In this document: in pieces, positions 15,130 through 22,676 of the stretch | Layout: each line of letters begins with the position of its first letter | Numbering within the stretch: position 1 is the stretch's first letter | NCBI GenBank assembly: GCA_022402505.1 | Contig: JAKRSE010000138.1 | Coordinates: 1 to 25,849, forward strand | Direction of reading: 5' to 3' | Source of the DNA: Fimbriimonadaceae bacterium | GTDB lineage: Bacteria > Armatimonadota > Fimbriimonadia > Fimbriimonadales > Fimbriimonadaceae | Length of the DNA stretch: 25,849 nucleotides | Position numbers and translations under genes: made by a program | The notes under the pieces: model-generated | Told to the model about the DNA's origin: nothing | The model's input: the letters and a program-made list of their open reading frames with translations, nothing else | Database searches by the model: none

Positions 15130-15585
15130 TCAAGGGCAGGCGACGCACCGGTCGGCCACCGCCTCCAGGTGCATGTGGACGTCCTGAAACCCCTGGTCGA
15201 TCGCCCGGCGAAGGGTCTCCTCCAGAACGCCCTCCGGGAGGGCGACCTCCTGCACCCGGCCGCAGTTCCGGCAGACGATGTGATGGGTGTTCTCCCCGTG
15301 GCTGTGCTCCAGCCGACAGGCCAGGTAGCCGTCCACCGAAGCGAGATGGTGGACCAGGCCGAGCCGGACAAAGACGCTCAGAACCCGGTACACGCTCACC
15401 GCATCCATCCGACCGCCGGACTCCAGCACCCGGGTGTGGATCTCGTTCGGGCTCAAGGCCACCTCGCTGGCCATCAGCACCTTGACCACCTCCAGCCGAG
15501 GGCCGGTGATTCTCATCTCCGCATCGCGCAGAGCCTGAATGGCGCGATCGCGGAAGGTGGCGGGTACGGGTGCGCCCGGTGACAT
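15130..15585 (-). CDS. Fur/Zur-family metal-dependent repressor
   Basis: Encodes 151 residues, normal for the family. The winged-helix domain spans ~10-85 (MRITGPRLEVVKVLMASEVALSPNEIHTRV, then SVYRVLSVFVRLGLVHHL with the Y-R recognition helix). The metal-binding dimerisation half includes HSHGENTHHIVCRNCGRVQEV and the C-terminal CVAC, so both CxxC pairs of the structural zinc site are present. The cysteine in GYLACRLEH resembles Zur-type regulators, but Fur versus Zur cannot be settled from the sequence. No neighbouring gene is an obvious metal-uptake target. The message is probably leaderless: a GTAACAT element is 6 nt before the ATG and no Shine-Dalgarno is present. Confidence 0.88.
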   Translation of the reverse strand: MSPGAPVPATFRDRAIQALRDAEMRITGPRLEVVKVLMASEVALSPNEIHTRVLESGGRMDAVSVYRVLSVFVRLGLVHHLASVDGYLACRLEHSHGENTHHIVCRNCGRVQEVALPEGVLEETLRRAIDQGFQDVHMHLEAVADRCVACP

Positions 15586-15591
15586 GGGGAA

Positions 15592-15598
15592 ATGTTAC
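15592..15598 (-). promoter_or_regulatory. GTAnnnT -10-like element before Fur-family gene
   Basis: On the minus strand CCGGTAACAT is followed by 6 nt and then the ATG at 15585. There is no purine-rich ribosome site in between, so transcription probably begins at or next to the AUG. Confidence 0.5.
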
Positions 15599-15754
15599 CG
15601 GGACCGCTGAGGGGCTTTTCTCGCCGAGGGTCTTGCAACCGAGGCGTTGAAGCGGCAATACTCACTGTTCGAAGCCGCGCCCGGCCTTTTTGAATGGGAT
15701 GCGGCGGTTTGGGAGGGTCGGTCGCCATGATTCGGTCCTACAGAGGAAACAAAG

Positions 15755-15952
15755 GTGCAATTTTATAACCTGAAGAAGCGATCCCACGTCGATGTGCCCG
15801 ATTCGGCAGTCAAGAAGACGAAGATTGTCCGAGAGACGAAGAGCGGTGAGCAGATCCGCTATGCCTTCAAGGCGGAGTTCGAAGGGGACACCCTGTTCAA
15901 GTTCGTCAGCAAGGCTGTCTTCGACAGCACGTCCGTTCCGGAGATCAGCTGA
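15755..15952 (+). CDS. Small conserved-looking 65-residue protein, unknown function
   Basis: A 65-residue protein starting at GTG 15755, with a good ribosome site AGAGGA 7 nt upstream. It begins QFYNLKKRSHVDVPDSAVKKTKIV, is rich in Lys/Val/Phe, and ends FEGDTLFKFVSKAVFDSTSVPEIS, reading as a compact beta-rich domain with a charged centre. It has no membrane segment or signal. Third-position and amino acid use look like a real gene, although it is visibly less GC-rich than its neighbours. I recognise small proteins of this general form in other bacteria but cannot name a family. It stands alone on the plus strand between Fur (divergent) and the reductase and is followed by two hairpins, so it is probably a monocistronic, perhaps highly expressed, gene. 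Confidence 0.75.
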   Translation: MQFYNLKKRSHVDVPDSAVKKTKIVRETKSGEQIRYAFKAEFEGDTLFKFVSKAVFDSTSVPEIS

Positions 15953-15964
15953 ACCTTTTCCAGG

Positions 15965-16032
15965 CAGACGGCCGATAGCGCCGCTGTCTGGAGCGACCGG
16001 AAGGGGTGTGCGGACGACTCCGCGCACCCCTT
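15965..16032 (+). terminator. Tandem hairpins after the 65-residue protein gene
   Basis: The first stem pairs CAGACGGC (15965-15972) with GCTGTCTG (15983-15990), one G-U pair. The second pairs AAGGGGTGTGCGGA (16001-16014) with TCCGCGCACCCCTT (16019-16032), 14 bp with one wobble and a CGAC tetraloop. No U-tract follows. It is most likely a strong terminator or RNA 3'-end stabiliser; a small structured RNA is possible. Confidence 0.6.
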
Positions 16033-16149
16033 TCCTGCAAACGCCCCTCCCTCTCCCCTGAACCCTGATCCGGACAGCGTCGTCCCGTGTTCCGGCCCGG
16101 CATCAGACCGAGCCATCCGCGCCGACACCAGGCGCAAGACCACTCCACC

Positions 16150-17136
16150 ATGAACCGGGTTGACGTCTCCATCATCGGCGGAGGTCCGACGGGCCTCTTC
16201 GCTTCGTTTTATGCCGGCCTGCGGGGCCTCTCCGTCCGCATCATCGACAGCCTGCCCGAACTGGGAGGCCAGCTGACCGCCCTCTATCCCGAAAAGTTCG
16301 TCTACGACATGCCGGGATTCCCCCAGGTCCTCGCCAAGGATCTGGCCGCCGGGCTGATCCGCCAGGGAACCCAGTTCCACCCCGAGCTCGTGCTGGAAGA
16401 GACCGCCGAAAGCCTGGAGCAGGACGACGAGGGCTACACCATCATCGGCGCCAAAGGGGAACGCTATCCCACCCGGACCATCATCATTTCGGCCGGAGCC
16501 GGAGCCTTCTCCCCCACCAAGATCGGACTCGCGGATGAAGACGCCTGGGTCGGCCGAGGGCTGGCCTACGGAGTCCGCAGCCTGGAGGCCTTCCGGGACA
16601 AGCGGGTGCTCATCCTCGGCGGCGGCGACTCGGCCTTCGACTGGGCCGTCCACCTCCACCCGATCGCCGCGTCGGTCGCCCTGGTCCATCGCCGCGACGT
16701 CTTCCGCGCCCACGAAGAGACGGTGAAGGAGGCCGAGGCGCTCGGCATTCCCTTCCACCTCTTCCAGGTCGTCAAGGAGATCCGAGGGGCCGAAGCGGTG
16801 GAATCGGTGGTCCTGGAAGACACAAGGACGAAGGAGTCGACCGAACTCCCCTGCGACGCCCTGGTCGTCAACATCGGCTTCAAGTCCAGCCTCGGCCCGC
16901 TCAAGGACTGGGGGCTGGAGATCGAAAAGAACCAGATCAAGGTCAACGAGCTTTACGAAACCTGTCTGCCCGGCGTCTTTGCCGTGGGGGATGTCTGCAC
17001 CTTCGAGGGCAAGATCAAGCTGATCGCCACCGGGGTCGGGGAGGCAGCGACCGCCGTGTGCGTCGCCAAGACCCGACTCGATCCCACGGCCCGACTTTTT
17101 CCCGGCCACAGCAGCGATATGGACCTGCAAAAATGA
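16150..17136 (+). CDS. Thioredoxin-reductase-like ferredoxin/flavodoxin-NADP reductase
   Basis: Encodes 328 residues, the length of the YumC-type FNR family. N-terminal FAD-binding VSIIGGGPTGLFASFYAGLRG, LPELGGQLTALYPEK, a central NAD(P)-binding ILGGGDSAFDWAVHL, then HRRDVFRAHE (basic residues expected to contact the NADPH 2'-phosphate), and the C-terminal FAD motif VFAVGDVCTFEGKIKLIATGVGEAA. The redox CxxC of true thioredoxin reductases is absent, which separates it from TrxB. It would move electrons between NADPH and ferredoxin or flavodoxin. ATG 16150 gives the canonical start; a GTG 63 nt upstream is in frame but adds an unconserved peptide. The ~110 nt before it holds GCGCC/GGCGC inverted arms but no clear promoter. 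Confidence 0.9.
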   Translation: MNRVDVSIIGGGPTGLFASFYAGLRGLSVRIIDSLPELGGQLTALYPEKFVYDMPGFPQVLAKDLAAGLIRQGTQFHPELVLEETAESLEQDDEGYTIIGAKGERYPTRTIIISAGAGAFSPTKIGLADEDAWVGRGLAYGVRSLEAFRDKRVLILGGGDSAFDWAVHLHPIAASVALVHRRDVFRAHEETVKEAEALGIPFHLFQVVKEIRGAEAVESVVLEDTRTKESTELPCDALVVNIGFKSSLGPLKDWGLEIEKNQIKVNELYETCLPGVFAVGDVCTFEGKIKLIATGVGEAATAVCVAKTRLDPTARLFPGHSSDMDLQK

Positions 17137-17177
17137 CGAAAACGTCGGGATCGCAACCGGTTTCGGGCCCGGACGTA

Positions 17178-17184
17178 GTAGGAT
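17178..17184 (+). promoter_or_regulatory. GTAnnnT -10-like element before 134-residue orphan
   Basis: GTAGGAT, 21 nt before ATG 17206, with GAAGGAG in between. This fits a short conventional leader and shows the same element used away from the start codon. Confidence 0.35.
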
Positions 17185-17205
17185 GCAGTCCGAAGGAGCG
17201 ACCGC

Positions 17206-17610
17206 ATGTTTGCAGCCCTGTTGATTGCATCTGAAACCGGCCTGGTCGGCGGAGAGGTCCTCCAGACGAGGGACCCGCGCCCCCGGCTGGAGCTGCGCAT
17301 CCCCGAACTCGATTTCCGGAGCCGCGGCCCGGCCATGGTCGAAGTGCAGACCCGCCAGAAGGAGGAGGAGATTCAGGCTCGGGCCACAATCCTGGTGGAA
17401 GACGAGCTTCCGATCATCCGTCCCTCCGCCGGAATCGAAGGCTTGGTGAGCGCCCTGCGCATCCGAGCACGAGAGGACCGCGACCTCATGCCCGTCGAAG
17501 GGATCCACCTGAAGGTCACCCCCAAGATGGTCGAAACCCCGGTCTCGGAAGAGACCGAACAGGCCTTCGCCATCCATTCGGCCGTAGAAGGCGTGATCCT
17601 CGGCGTCTGA
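17206..17610 (+). CDS. 134-residue protein of unknown function
   Basis: Encodes 134 residues from ATG 17206, with GAAGGAG 7 nt upstream. No domain is recognised. The sequence alternates short hydrophobic and charged strands (RPRLELRIPEL, PAMVEVQTRQKEEEIQARATILVEDELPII) and has no signal peptide beyond a weakly hydrophobic MFAALLIASETG start. The composition suggests a small beta-sandwich or a binding domain. It follows the reductase by about 70 nt with its own -10-like element, and precedes the exported orphan by 20 nt; those two may be co-transcribed. Confidence 0.7.
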   Translation: MFAALLIASETGLVGGEVLQTRDPRPRLELRIPELDFRSRGPAMVEVQTRQKEEEIQARATILVEDELPIIRPSAGIEGLVSALRIRAREDRDLMPVEGIHLKVTPKMVETPVSEETEQAFAIHSAVEGVILGV

Positions 17611-17630
17611 AATCGTCTGATTCCAGGCAG

Positions 17631-18674
17631 ATGAGCCTTTCCACCATCGCCCTGCTTCTGGCGGCGGGGCAGCCCGTCTGGGTGCCGCCGCCCCCCACCG
17701 AGTTTCAGAACGGAACCTGGGGACCCATCCGCCTGGGCGTCTCGCGCGACGCCGACCTGAAGGCCGCCCTGGATGCCGGGAAGGGAACCGTCCGACCCGA
17801 AGGCCTCCTCGTGCCCACCCACCCCGAGAGCGGCATCCGTGTGGATGTGCTGATGCAGGGCCGCGGAAGGGACGCCCTGGCCCGCGCCGTCCGCATCCAG
17901 TACCGCCCGGGAGTCTCCCCCAGCCTGGACTCGGTCGCCGAGCTCTGGGGTCCGCCCAGAATCGCCTTCGCTCCCATCCGCTGGGAAGACTGGGCGATCA
18001 TGGCCTGGCCGGATCGCGGAGTGGCGGTCGAGAGCCGCCGGGTCGCCGATGAGAACGGCAGCCCTGTTTGGCGGCCGGAAGTCTGGTTCCTCGCCTCGCC
18101 GGACCGGCTCGACGCCGCCCTGGCCCCCTTCGTCGCCGAAGAGACCCCCGTCACCCGCCCCCCGGACCCCGGCGAGGATTGGGACGGCATCTATCGGTAC
18201 AGGTTCGTCCGGGCCTCGGTCTCGATGGACAACAGCCCCGTGGTTCCGGCCGATCTGACCCGGAGGCGGCTGGAAGAGCTTCAGCGCCTCCTGATCGACG
18301 ACCTGGGCCGCCGGGTTCCCGGGCCCATCGCCGGCAACGGGGACCGGGGGACGATCTCCGCCAACGTCCGTTTCGGCGGCATCAACCGGGAGGGCGAATC
18401 GAAGGTGACGGTCTCGGTGACGCTGGAGGCGGAGACCCCCTACGGCACCCGCCGGCTCTCGGCCTCAGAAGAACGGGTCATGACCTTCGACTTTCGCCGC
18501 CGAGCCCGCGATCTGGTGGACTCGGCCTTCGCCAACGTGGTGCGACGGATCGACGACGATCGAAGAAGGCTCGGACCGCCCGAAGTCGGCGAACGGCGCG
18601 AACAGGGACAGCAGATCTTCATGAACATCCTCGCCGGGGCCGTCGGCGGTCAGGAGTCCGGTCGAGGCCGGTAA
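17631..18674 (+). CDS. Putative exported protein, unknown function
   Basis: Encodes 347 residues. The N-terminus MSLSTIALLLAAGQPVW is hydrophobic and could be a short signal peptide, but lacks the usual basic n-region, so export is only probable. The N-terminal half has several W-G/W-x-x-W elements (GTWGPIRLGVS, ELWGPPRIAF, WEDWAIMAWPD) and looks like one globular domain; a second region from ~185 (DGIYRYRFVRASVSMDN) to ~310 alternates strands (VTVSVTLEAETPYGTRRLSASEERVMTFDF). A charged C-terminal tail follows. No family is recognised. The stop TAA is embedded in the GTAAACT element preceding the DUF4127 gene. Confidence 0.75.
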   Translation: MSLSTIALLLAAGQPVWVPPPPTEFQNGTWGPIRLGVSRDADLKAALDAGKGTVRPEGLLVPTHPESGIRVDVLMQGRGRDALARAVRIQYRPGVSPSLDSVAELWGPPRIAFAPIRWEDWAIMAWPDRGVAVESRRVADENGSPVWRPEVWFLASPDRLDAALAPFVAEETPVTRPPDPGEDWDGIYRYRFVRASVSMDNSPVVPADLTRRRLEELQRLLIDDLGRRVPGPIAGNGDRGTISANVRFGGINREGESKVTVSVTLEAETPYGTRRLSASEERVMTFDFRRRARDLVDSAFANVVRRIDDDRRRLGPPEVGERREQGQQIFMNILAGAVGGQESGRGR

Positions 18675-18677
18675 ACT
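18671..18677 (+). promoter_or_regulatory. GTAnnnT -10-like element before DUF4127 gene
   Basis: CCGGTAAACT overlaps the upstream stop codon and lies about 68 nt before the DUF4127 start. A transcript starting near 18684 would have a ~60-nt structured leader. Confidence 0.4.
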
Positions 18678-18684
18678 GGTTGGG

Positions 18685-18726
18685 TCGGCAGGACGCCGAA
18701 CGTCCTTGGAAGGCGGTGGAACCGCC
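18685..18726 (+). promoter_or_regulatory. Structured leader with tandem/alternative hairpins before DUF4127 gene
   Basis: AGGACG-CCGAA-CGTCCT (18690-18706) and GGCGGT-GGA-ACCGCC (18712-18726) are two perfect 6-bp stems. TCGGC-AGGAC-GCCGA (18685-18699) is a third stem that is mutually exclusive with the first. The core GGCGGTGGA..CTGTTC is also shared with intergenic repeat copy 2, so this may be a repeat remnant rather than a regulator. Confidence 0.35.
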
Positions 18727-18745
18727 GCTGTTCGTTGAGTCCCTC

Positions 18746-20341
18746 GTGAAGCCTTCCGCCCGCCTTGCCCTCTGCACCGCCCTGACTCTGGGGGCGGCGG
18801 CGGCGTTCGCCTCACCCCTGCCCCGGCGCATCCTGGTGATCCCGCTGGACGACCGGCCGGCCTCCGCCCAGCTCCCCGCCATGATCGCCGGACTCGCGGG
18901 AGCCGAAGTGGTCATGCCTCCCCGCGACATGCTCGGCCGCTTCGACCGCAACGGAGACCCGGAGAGGATCCTGGCCTGGCTTCGGAACTCGGTTGAGGCC
19001 TCCCGAGTCGATGCCGCCGTGGTCAGCCTGGACATGCTCGTCCATGGCGGCCTGATCGGCTCGCGAGCCCCGGAGCTGGGGTTCGAAGCCGGGAGGAGGA
19101 GGCTCATGGGGTTTTGGGCTTGGCGGCAGTCGCTGCCCCAGGTTCCGGTCTACGCCTTCTCCGCCATCACCCGCCTGGCTCCCACCGCCACGCTCGACCA
19201 GGCTCCCTGGCGGATGCAGGTCGCCCGGCTGGTCGAGTTGGAATCCCAGTGGGGACCTCGCCCGACCGCCGAGCAGGCCCGCCGGCTGCAGGCGCTCCGG
19301 CTGAAGATCCCGGCGCAGGACCTGGTCCGCTATCGGCAGACGCGCCGGAGAAACCTGGACCTCGCCCGGACCATGATCCAGATTCTGGGAGCCGGAGGCA
19401 TGACCCATCTCGCCTTCGGGCAGGATGACGCCGCCGTCCACGGACCCCACCGAGACGAGCAGGCCCGCCTGGAATCCGAGACCGCCCGGGCCGGACTGGA
19501 ATCCAGAACCACCTTCCTTCAAGGGATCGACCAGGTGGCCTCGGTTCTGGTGGCGCGGGCGATCGTCCAGGGGGCGGGGGCGAAGATCACGGTCGAGCCT
19601 CGCTGGGCCGACCCGGCCGGAGCCGCCCTCACCGCCCTCTACGAATCGGAGCCGGTGGCCGCCAGTCTGCGCGGCCAGGTCCAAGCCGCCGGCGCTGAAG
19701 TGGGTTCGGGCCCCGAGGCCCTCCAGGTCCACGTCAACACGCCCGGTTCGACTCCGGACCATGTCGAATTTCTCACCAGGTCCATCCTCGCCGACCTGCA
19801 GGCCGGGCGACAGGTGGGATTGGCCGACATCAACCTCGGCAAGGCCGGAATCCCCGACGCTCGCCTGACCCCGCGGCTGCTCCGGCCCGACCTCTTCCCC
19901 CGGCTCGGAGCCTGGGCGGGTTGGAACACCGCCGCCAACACCATGGGGACCGTGATCCCGGCCATGATCGTGCGCGAAGCGGCGCGGATCGGGGGCGTGG
20001 ACCCAGGCAAGACCGCCCTGGAGACCCGCCGGCTCCTGCTTCATCGCCTCATCACCGACTGGCACTACCACGCCTTCACCCGGCCCCTCGCCTTCGCCAT
20101 GATCGACGGAACCCCCGCCCCGCGCGAAAGCCTGCCGGCCCCCACCCTGTCGGCGGTCGAGGCCCTGGTGCGGCGCGACCTGGCGCCCCGAGCCCAGCGC
20201 TCCTTCCATGACCTGGTGGAAGGCGACGCGGCGGAAGGCCTGCGCATCACCGCCCTGCAGAGCCTGGACATCCGCCTGCCCTGGCCCCGAGCCTATGAGG
20301 TCGAAGTCGATTTTCAGCTGCTTTCTGAGCGGACACGATGA
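18746..20341 (+). CDS. DUF4127 family exported protein
   Basis: Encodes 531 residues, typical of DUF4127. GTG 18746 starts a clear signal peptide (VKPSARLALCTALTLGAAAAFA, cleavage after A-F-A). The mature protein begins RRILVIPLDDRPASAQL, the diagnostic V-P-L-D-D-R-P opening of the family, followed by VVMPPRDMLGRF, AAVVSLDMLVHGGLIGSR, YAFSAITRLAPT, GAGGMTHLAFGQDDAAVHGPHRDE, VDINLGK-like ADINLGKAGIPD and AGWNTAANTMGTVI, all family hallmarks. Function is not established experimentally; the conserved Asp/Asn/His pattern suggests a hydrolase or sugar-binding protein. The frame is open for another 226 codons upstream, but that is antisense-like arginine-rich sequence over the previous gene. The TGA overlaps the next gene's ATG. 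Confidence 0.88.
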   Translation: MKPSARLALCTALTLGAAAAFASPLPRRILVIPLDDRPASAQLPAMIAGLAGAEVVMPPRDMLGRFDRNGDPERILAWLRNSVEASRVDAAVVSLDMLVHGGLIGSRAPELGFEAGRRRLMGFWAWRQSLPQVPVYAFSAITRLAPTATLDQAPWRMQVARLVELESQWGPRPTAEQARRLQALRLKIPAQDLVRYRQTRRRNLDLARTMIQILGAGGMTHLAFGQDDAAVHGPHRDEQARLESETARAGLESRTTFLQGIDQVASVLVARAIVQGAGAKITVEPRWADPAGAALTALYESEPVAASLRGQVQAAGAEVGSGPEALQVHVNTPGSTPDHVEFLTRSILADLQAGRQVGLADINLGKAGIPDARLTPRLLRPDLFPRLGAWAGWNTAANTMGTVIPAMIVREAARIGGVDPGKTALETRRLLLHRLITDWHYHAFTRPLAFAMIDGTPAPRESLPAPTLSAVEALVRRDLAPRAQRSFHDLVEGDAAEGLRITALQSLDIRLPWPRAYEVEVDFQLLSERTR

Positions 20342-21042
20342 ACACGGGATTCCTTGAATACGAGCACGCCGGCCGACCCTATGTGGTCTTTGTCCCCCGT
20401 GAGGCCGAAACGCCGCCCCCGGCCATCCTCTTTCTGCACGGCAGCGGGGAGTCCGGCACCGACGGGCTGAAGCAGATCCTCACCGGCCTGGGCAGCGCCG
20501 TCATGCTCGACCGGGAGAAGTGGCCGTTCCAGATCGTCTTTCCCCAGAAGCCAGATTTTCGGCAGCTCTGGCCGACGGAGCTTGAGGCGCTGAACGGCAT
20601 CCTCCGGGAAGTGGAGCAGAGGCACCCCTCCGACCCTCACCGGCGGTACCTCACCGGCCTCAGCCAGGGAGGCCACGCCGTCTTCAACCTCGCCGACAAG
20701 CTCCACTGGCAGTTCGCCGCCTGCGCCCCCGTCTGCGGCTGGCTGACGATGCGCGAAGGGATGGGCGCTGAGCCGCCCGCTCCGGGCGAGGCCGCCGCGA
20801 TCGCCCGCCGCGAGGCCGAAGAGGCGATCGGCCGGTTCCGATCTCTGCCGATCTGGGCGTTCCACGGCGGGAAGGACGGCGTCGTGGGCCCTGGTCCGGC
20901 CGAGGCGATCATCCGAGCCATTGCCGAGTCGGGAGGCGACGCAAAGTTCACCCTCTTCCCCGAAGCCGACCACAACTCCTGGGATCCCGCCTACCGAACC
21001 CAGGACCTGGGGAGCTGGTTCCTGCGGCACACCCTCCGGTAG
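20338..21042 (+). CDS. Alpha/beta hydrolase (esterase/peptidase-like)
   Basis: Encodes 234 residues of the alpha/beta-hydrolase fold in its compact carboxylesterase/PHB-depolymerase-like form. PPAILFLHGSGESGTDG supplies the oxyanion-hole HGSGE; the nucleophile elbow GLSQGG places Ser at residue 109; LPIWAFHGGKDGVV gives Asp 180; and EADHNSWD gives His 212, a complete triad in the correct order. It has no signal peptide, so it is probably cytoplasmic. The ATG overlaps the DUF4127 stop (ATGA), so the two are translationally coupled although one product is exported and one is not. Its stop TAG is part of the -10-like element before ruvA. The substrate is unknown. Confidence 0.88.
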   Translation: MNTGFLEYEHAGRPYVVFVPREAETPPPAILFLHGSGESGTDGLKQILTGLGSAVMLDREKWPFQIVFPQKPDFRQLWPTELEALNGILREVEQRHPSDPHRRYLTGLSQGGHAVFNLADKLHWQFAACAPVCGWLTMREGMGAEPPAPGEAAAIARREAEEAIGRFRSLPIWAFHGGKDGVVGPGPAEAIIRAIAESGGDAKFTLFPEADHNSWDPAYRTQDLGSWFLRHTLR

Positions 21043-21045
21043 ACT
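21039..21045 (+). promoter_or_regulatory. GTAnnnT -10-like element before ruvA
   Basis: CCGGTAGACT, containing the previous gene's TAG, ends 7 nt before ATG 21053. No ribosome site is visible, so a leaderless ruvA transcript is possible in addition to read-through. Confidence 0.5.
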
Positions 21046-21052
21046 GATGTCT

Positions 21053-21637
21053 ATGATCTCGCGCCTCTCCGGCCGGCTCCTGGAGCTGGGCTCCGACCGG
21101 CTGGTCGTCGACTGCCACGGAGTCGGCTACGAGGTCCATGCCTCCCAGGGGACCCTCGCCTCGGCCGGGGAGATCGGCGAGGACGTGGACCTTTACGTCC
21201 GCCAGATCATCCGGGAGGACGAGCACCTCCTCTACGGCTTCCTGACCCCCGGGGCCCGAAGGCTCTTCGACCTGCTCCGCGAGGTGAAGGGCTGCGGCGC
21301 GAAGATCAGTCTCGCCGTCCTCGACACTCTCGGCGAGGAGGGGGCGGCAGCCGCCCTCGCCTCGGGAGACGCCCGGGCTCTCGCCCAGACCTCGGGAGTC
21401 GGTCCCAAGCTCGCCGAACGCATGATCCTCGAGCTGAAGGACAAGGCGGCGGCGGTCGGCGCACCGCTGCGGCCGGTCGTGAAGGAACGGGCCGCTCCAA
21501 CCGACGAGCTTGTGGAGGCCCTGATGGCCCTCGGCTACCGGCGAGGCGAGGCCGAAGAGGCAGCCGGACCGGCTCGGGCCGAAGCCGAGGACCTGGAAGG
21601 CAGGCTCCGCGCCGCCCTGAGGAGGCTGAACCGCTGA
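21053..21637 (+). CDS. ruvA: RuvA, Holliday junction DNA-binding subunit
   Basis: Encodes 194 residues, normal for RuvA. Domain I is an OB-fold (MISRLSGRLLELGSDRLVVDCHGVGYEVHAS, then LYVRQIIREDEHLLYGF). Domain II has the two helix-hairpin-helix motifs (VKGCGAKISLAVLDTL and SGVGPKLAERMILELKDK) that grip the junction backbone. Domain III (ELVEALMALGYRRGEAEEA) contacts RuvB. RuvA tetramers hold the four-way junction in an open planar form. ATG 21053 gives the canonical M-I-x-R-L-x-G start; ATG 21047 two codons upstream is also possible. One nt separates it from ruvB. Confidence 0.96.
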   Translation: MISRLSGRLLELGSDRLVVDCHGVGYEVHASQGTLASAGEIGEDVDLYVRQIIREDEHLLYGFLTPGARRLFDLLREVKGCGAKISLAVLDTLGEEGAAAALASGDARALAQTSGVGPKLAERMILELKDKAAAVGAPLRPVVKERAAPTDELVEALMALGYRRGEAEEAAGPARAEAEDLEGRLRAALRRLNR

Positions 21638-21638
21638 C

Positions 21639-22676
21639 ATGACTCGCCACGACGACTCACTGGACCCCCGCGAAGTGGTCGGCGACGGCTCGGGCGATCC
21701 GGGCCTGCGGCCCAAGACGCTCGACGGCTTCATCGGTCAGCCGGAGATCCGCTCAAACCTCTCCGTCTACCTGAAGGCCGCCCTGCAGCGAACGGAACCC
21801 CTCGACCACGTTCTGCTCTACGGCCCGCCCGGACTCGGAAAGACGACGCTGGCCCACATCGTCGCCTACGAGATGGCGGCCTCGATCCATGTCACCAGCG
21901 GCCCGGCGATCCAGATTCCAGGCGATCTGGTGGGCATCCTGACGAATCTGGAGGCGGGCTCCGTCCTCTTCATCGACGAAATCCACCGGCTCAGCCGACC
22001 GGTCGAAGAGATCCTCTATCCGGCGATGGAGGACGGCAAGGTGGACATCCTGATCGGCAAGGGGCCCGCCGCCCGGTCGATCCGCCTGGACGTGCCGCCG
22101 TTTACCGTGATCGGGGCCACCACCCGCCAGGGTCTGCTCACCGGACCTCTCCGCGACCGATTCGGCATCGTCCTCAGCTTCGGCTTCTATCCGCCGGACG
22201 AGCTGCGCCTGATCATCGAGCGGACGGCGAGCCTCCTGGGATTCCCGGTGACCGCCGATGCCGCCGAAGAGCTTGCCCGACGCAGCCGAGGCACCCCCCG
22301 CATCGCCAACCGCCTGGTCCGAAGGGTCCGCGACTTCGCCCAGGTCGGCGGCAGCGACCGGATCAGCCTGAACACCGCCCAAGACGCCCTGGACCGGCTC
22401 CAGGTAGATGCCCGTGGGCTGGACCGGATCGACCGCCTGATCCTCAACGCCCTCACCGAACGCTACCGGGGCCGCCCCGTGGGACTGGACAACCTGGCCG
22501 CCACGATCGGCGAAGACGCCCAGACCCTGGAAGAGGTCTACGAGCCCTATCTGATCCAGCAGGGCCTGATGCTGCGCACGCCTCGGGGCCGGTGGGCCAC
22601 GCGGGCCGCCTGGGAACACCTGGGTCGGACACCTCCCTCCGACTCCGACGCCTCGCCCGGACTCTTCGAAGAATGA
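21639..22676 (+). CDS. ruvB: RuvB, Holliday junction branch-migration ATPase
   Basis: Encodes 345 residues, standard length. LRPKTLDGFIGQPEIRSNL is the RuvB start; Walker A YGPPGLGKTTLAH near residue 62; LVGILTNLEAGSVLFIDEIHRLSRPVEEILYPAMED holds Walker B (DEIH) and the family-specific L-Y-P-A-M-E-D; the presensor/sensor-1 region reads VIGATTRQGLL; the arginine finger lies in GPLRDRFGI; sensor 2 is in RGTPRIANRLVRRVRDFAQV; and the winged-helix C-terminus ends with GLMLRTPRGRWAT. The hexameric motor drives branch migration with RuvA. Its TGA overlaps the next ATG (ATGA). ruvC is not in this window. Confidence 0.97.
   Translation: MTRHDDSLDPREVVGDGSGDPGLRPKTLDGFIGQPEIRSNLSVYLKAALQRTEPLDHVLLYGPPGLGKTTLAHIVAYEMAASIHVTSGPAIQIPGDLVGILTNLEAGSVLFIDEIHRLSRPVEEILYPAMEDGKVDILIGKGPAARSIRLDVPPFTVIGATTRQGLLTGPLRDRFGIVLSFGFYPPDELRLIIERTASLLGFPVTADAAEELARRSRGTPRIANRLVRRVRDFAQVGGSDRISLNTAQDALDRLQVDARGLDRIDRLILNALTERYRGRPVGLDNLAATIGEDAQTLEEVYEPYLIQQGLMLRTPRGRWATRAAWEHLGRTPPSDSDASPGLFEE

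Noticed and set aside
15637..15670. Possible further copy of the repeat (AACCGAGGCGTTGAAG ... CTGTTC)
   Set aside because: Only short blocks match, spacing differs by several nucleotides from copies 1 and 2, and the rest does not align; too weak to claim.
15586..15754. Fur or Zur operator between the Fur-family gene and the 65-residue gene
   Set aside because: I could not find an AT-rich inverted repeat resembling a Fur or Zur box; the TAACAT stretch is better explained as a -10 element.
17135..17146. GACG-AAAA-CGTC hairpin at the end of the reductase gene as a terminator
   Set aside because: The stem is only 4 bp with no U-tract, which is expected by chance in GC-rich sequence.
18068..18745. 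Upstream extension of the DUF4127 frame
   Set aside because: It is arginine/glycine-rich, overlaps the exported orphan in another frame, and the GTG at 18746 begins a proper signal peptide followed by the family's conserved start.
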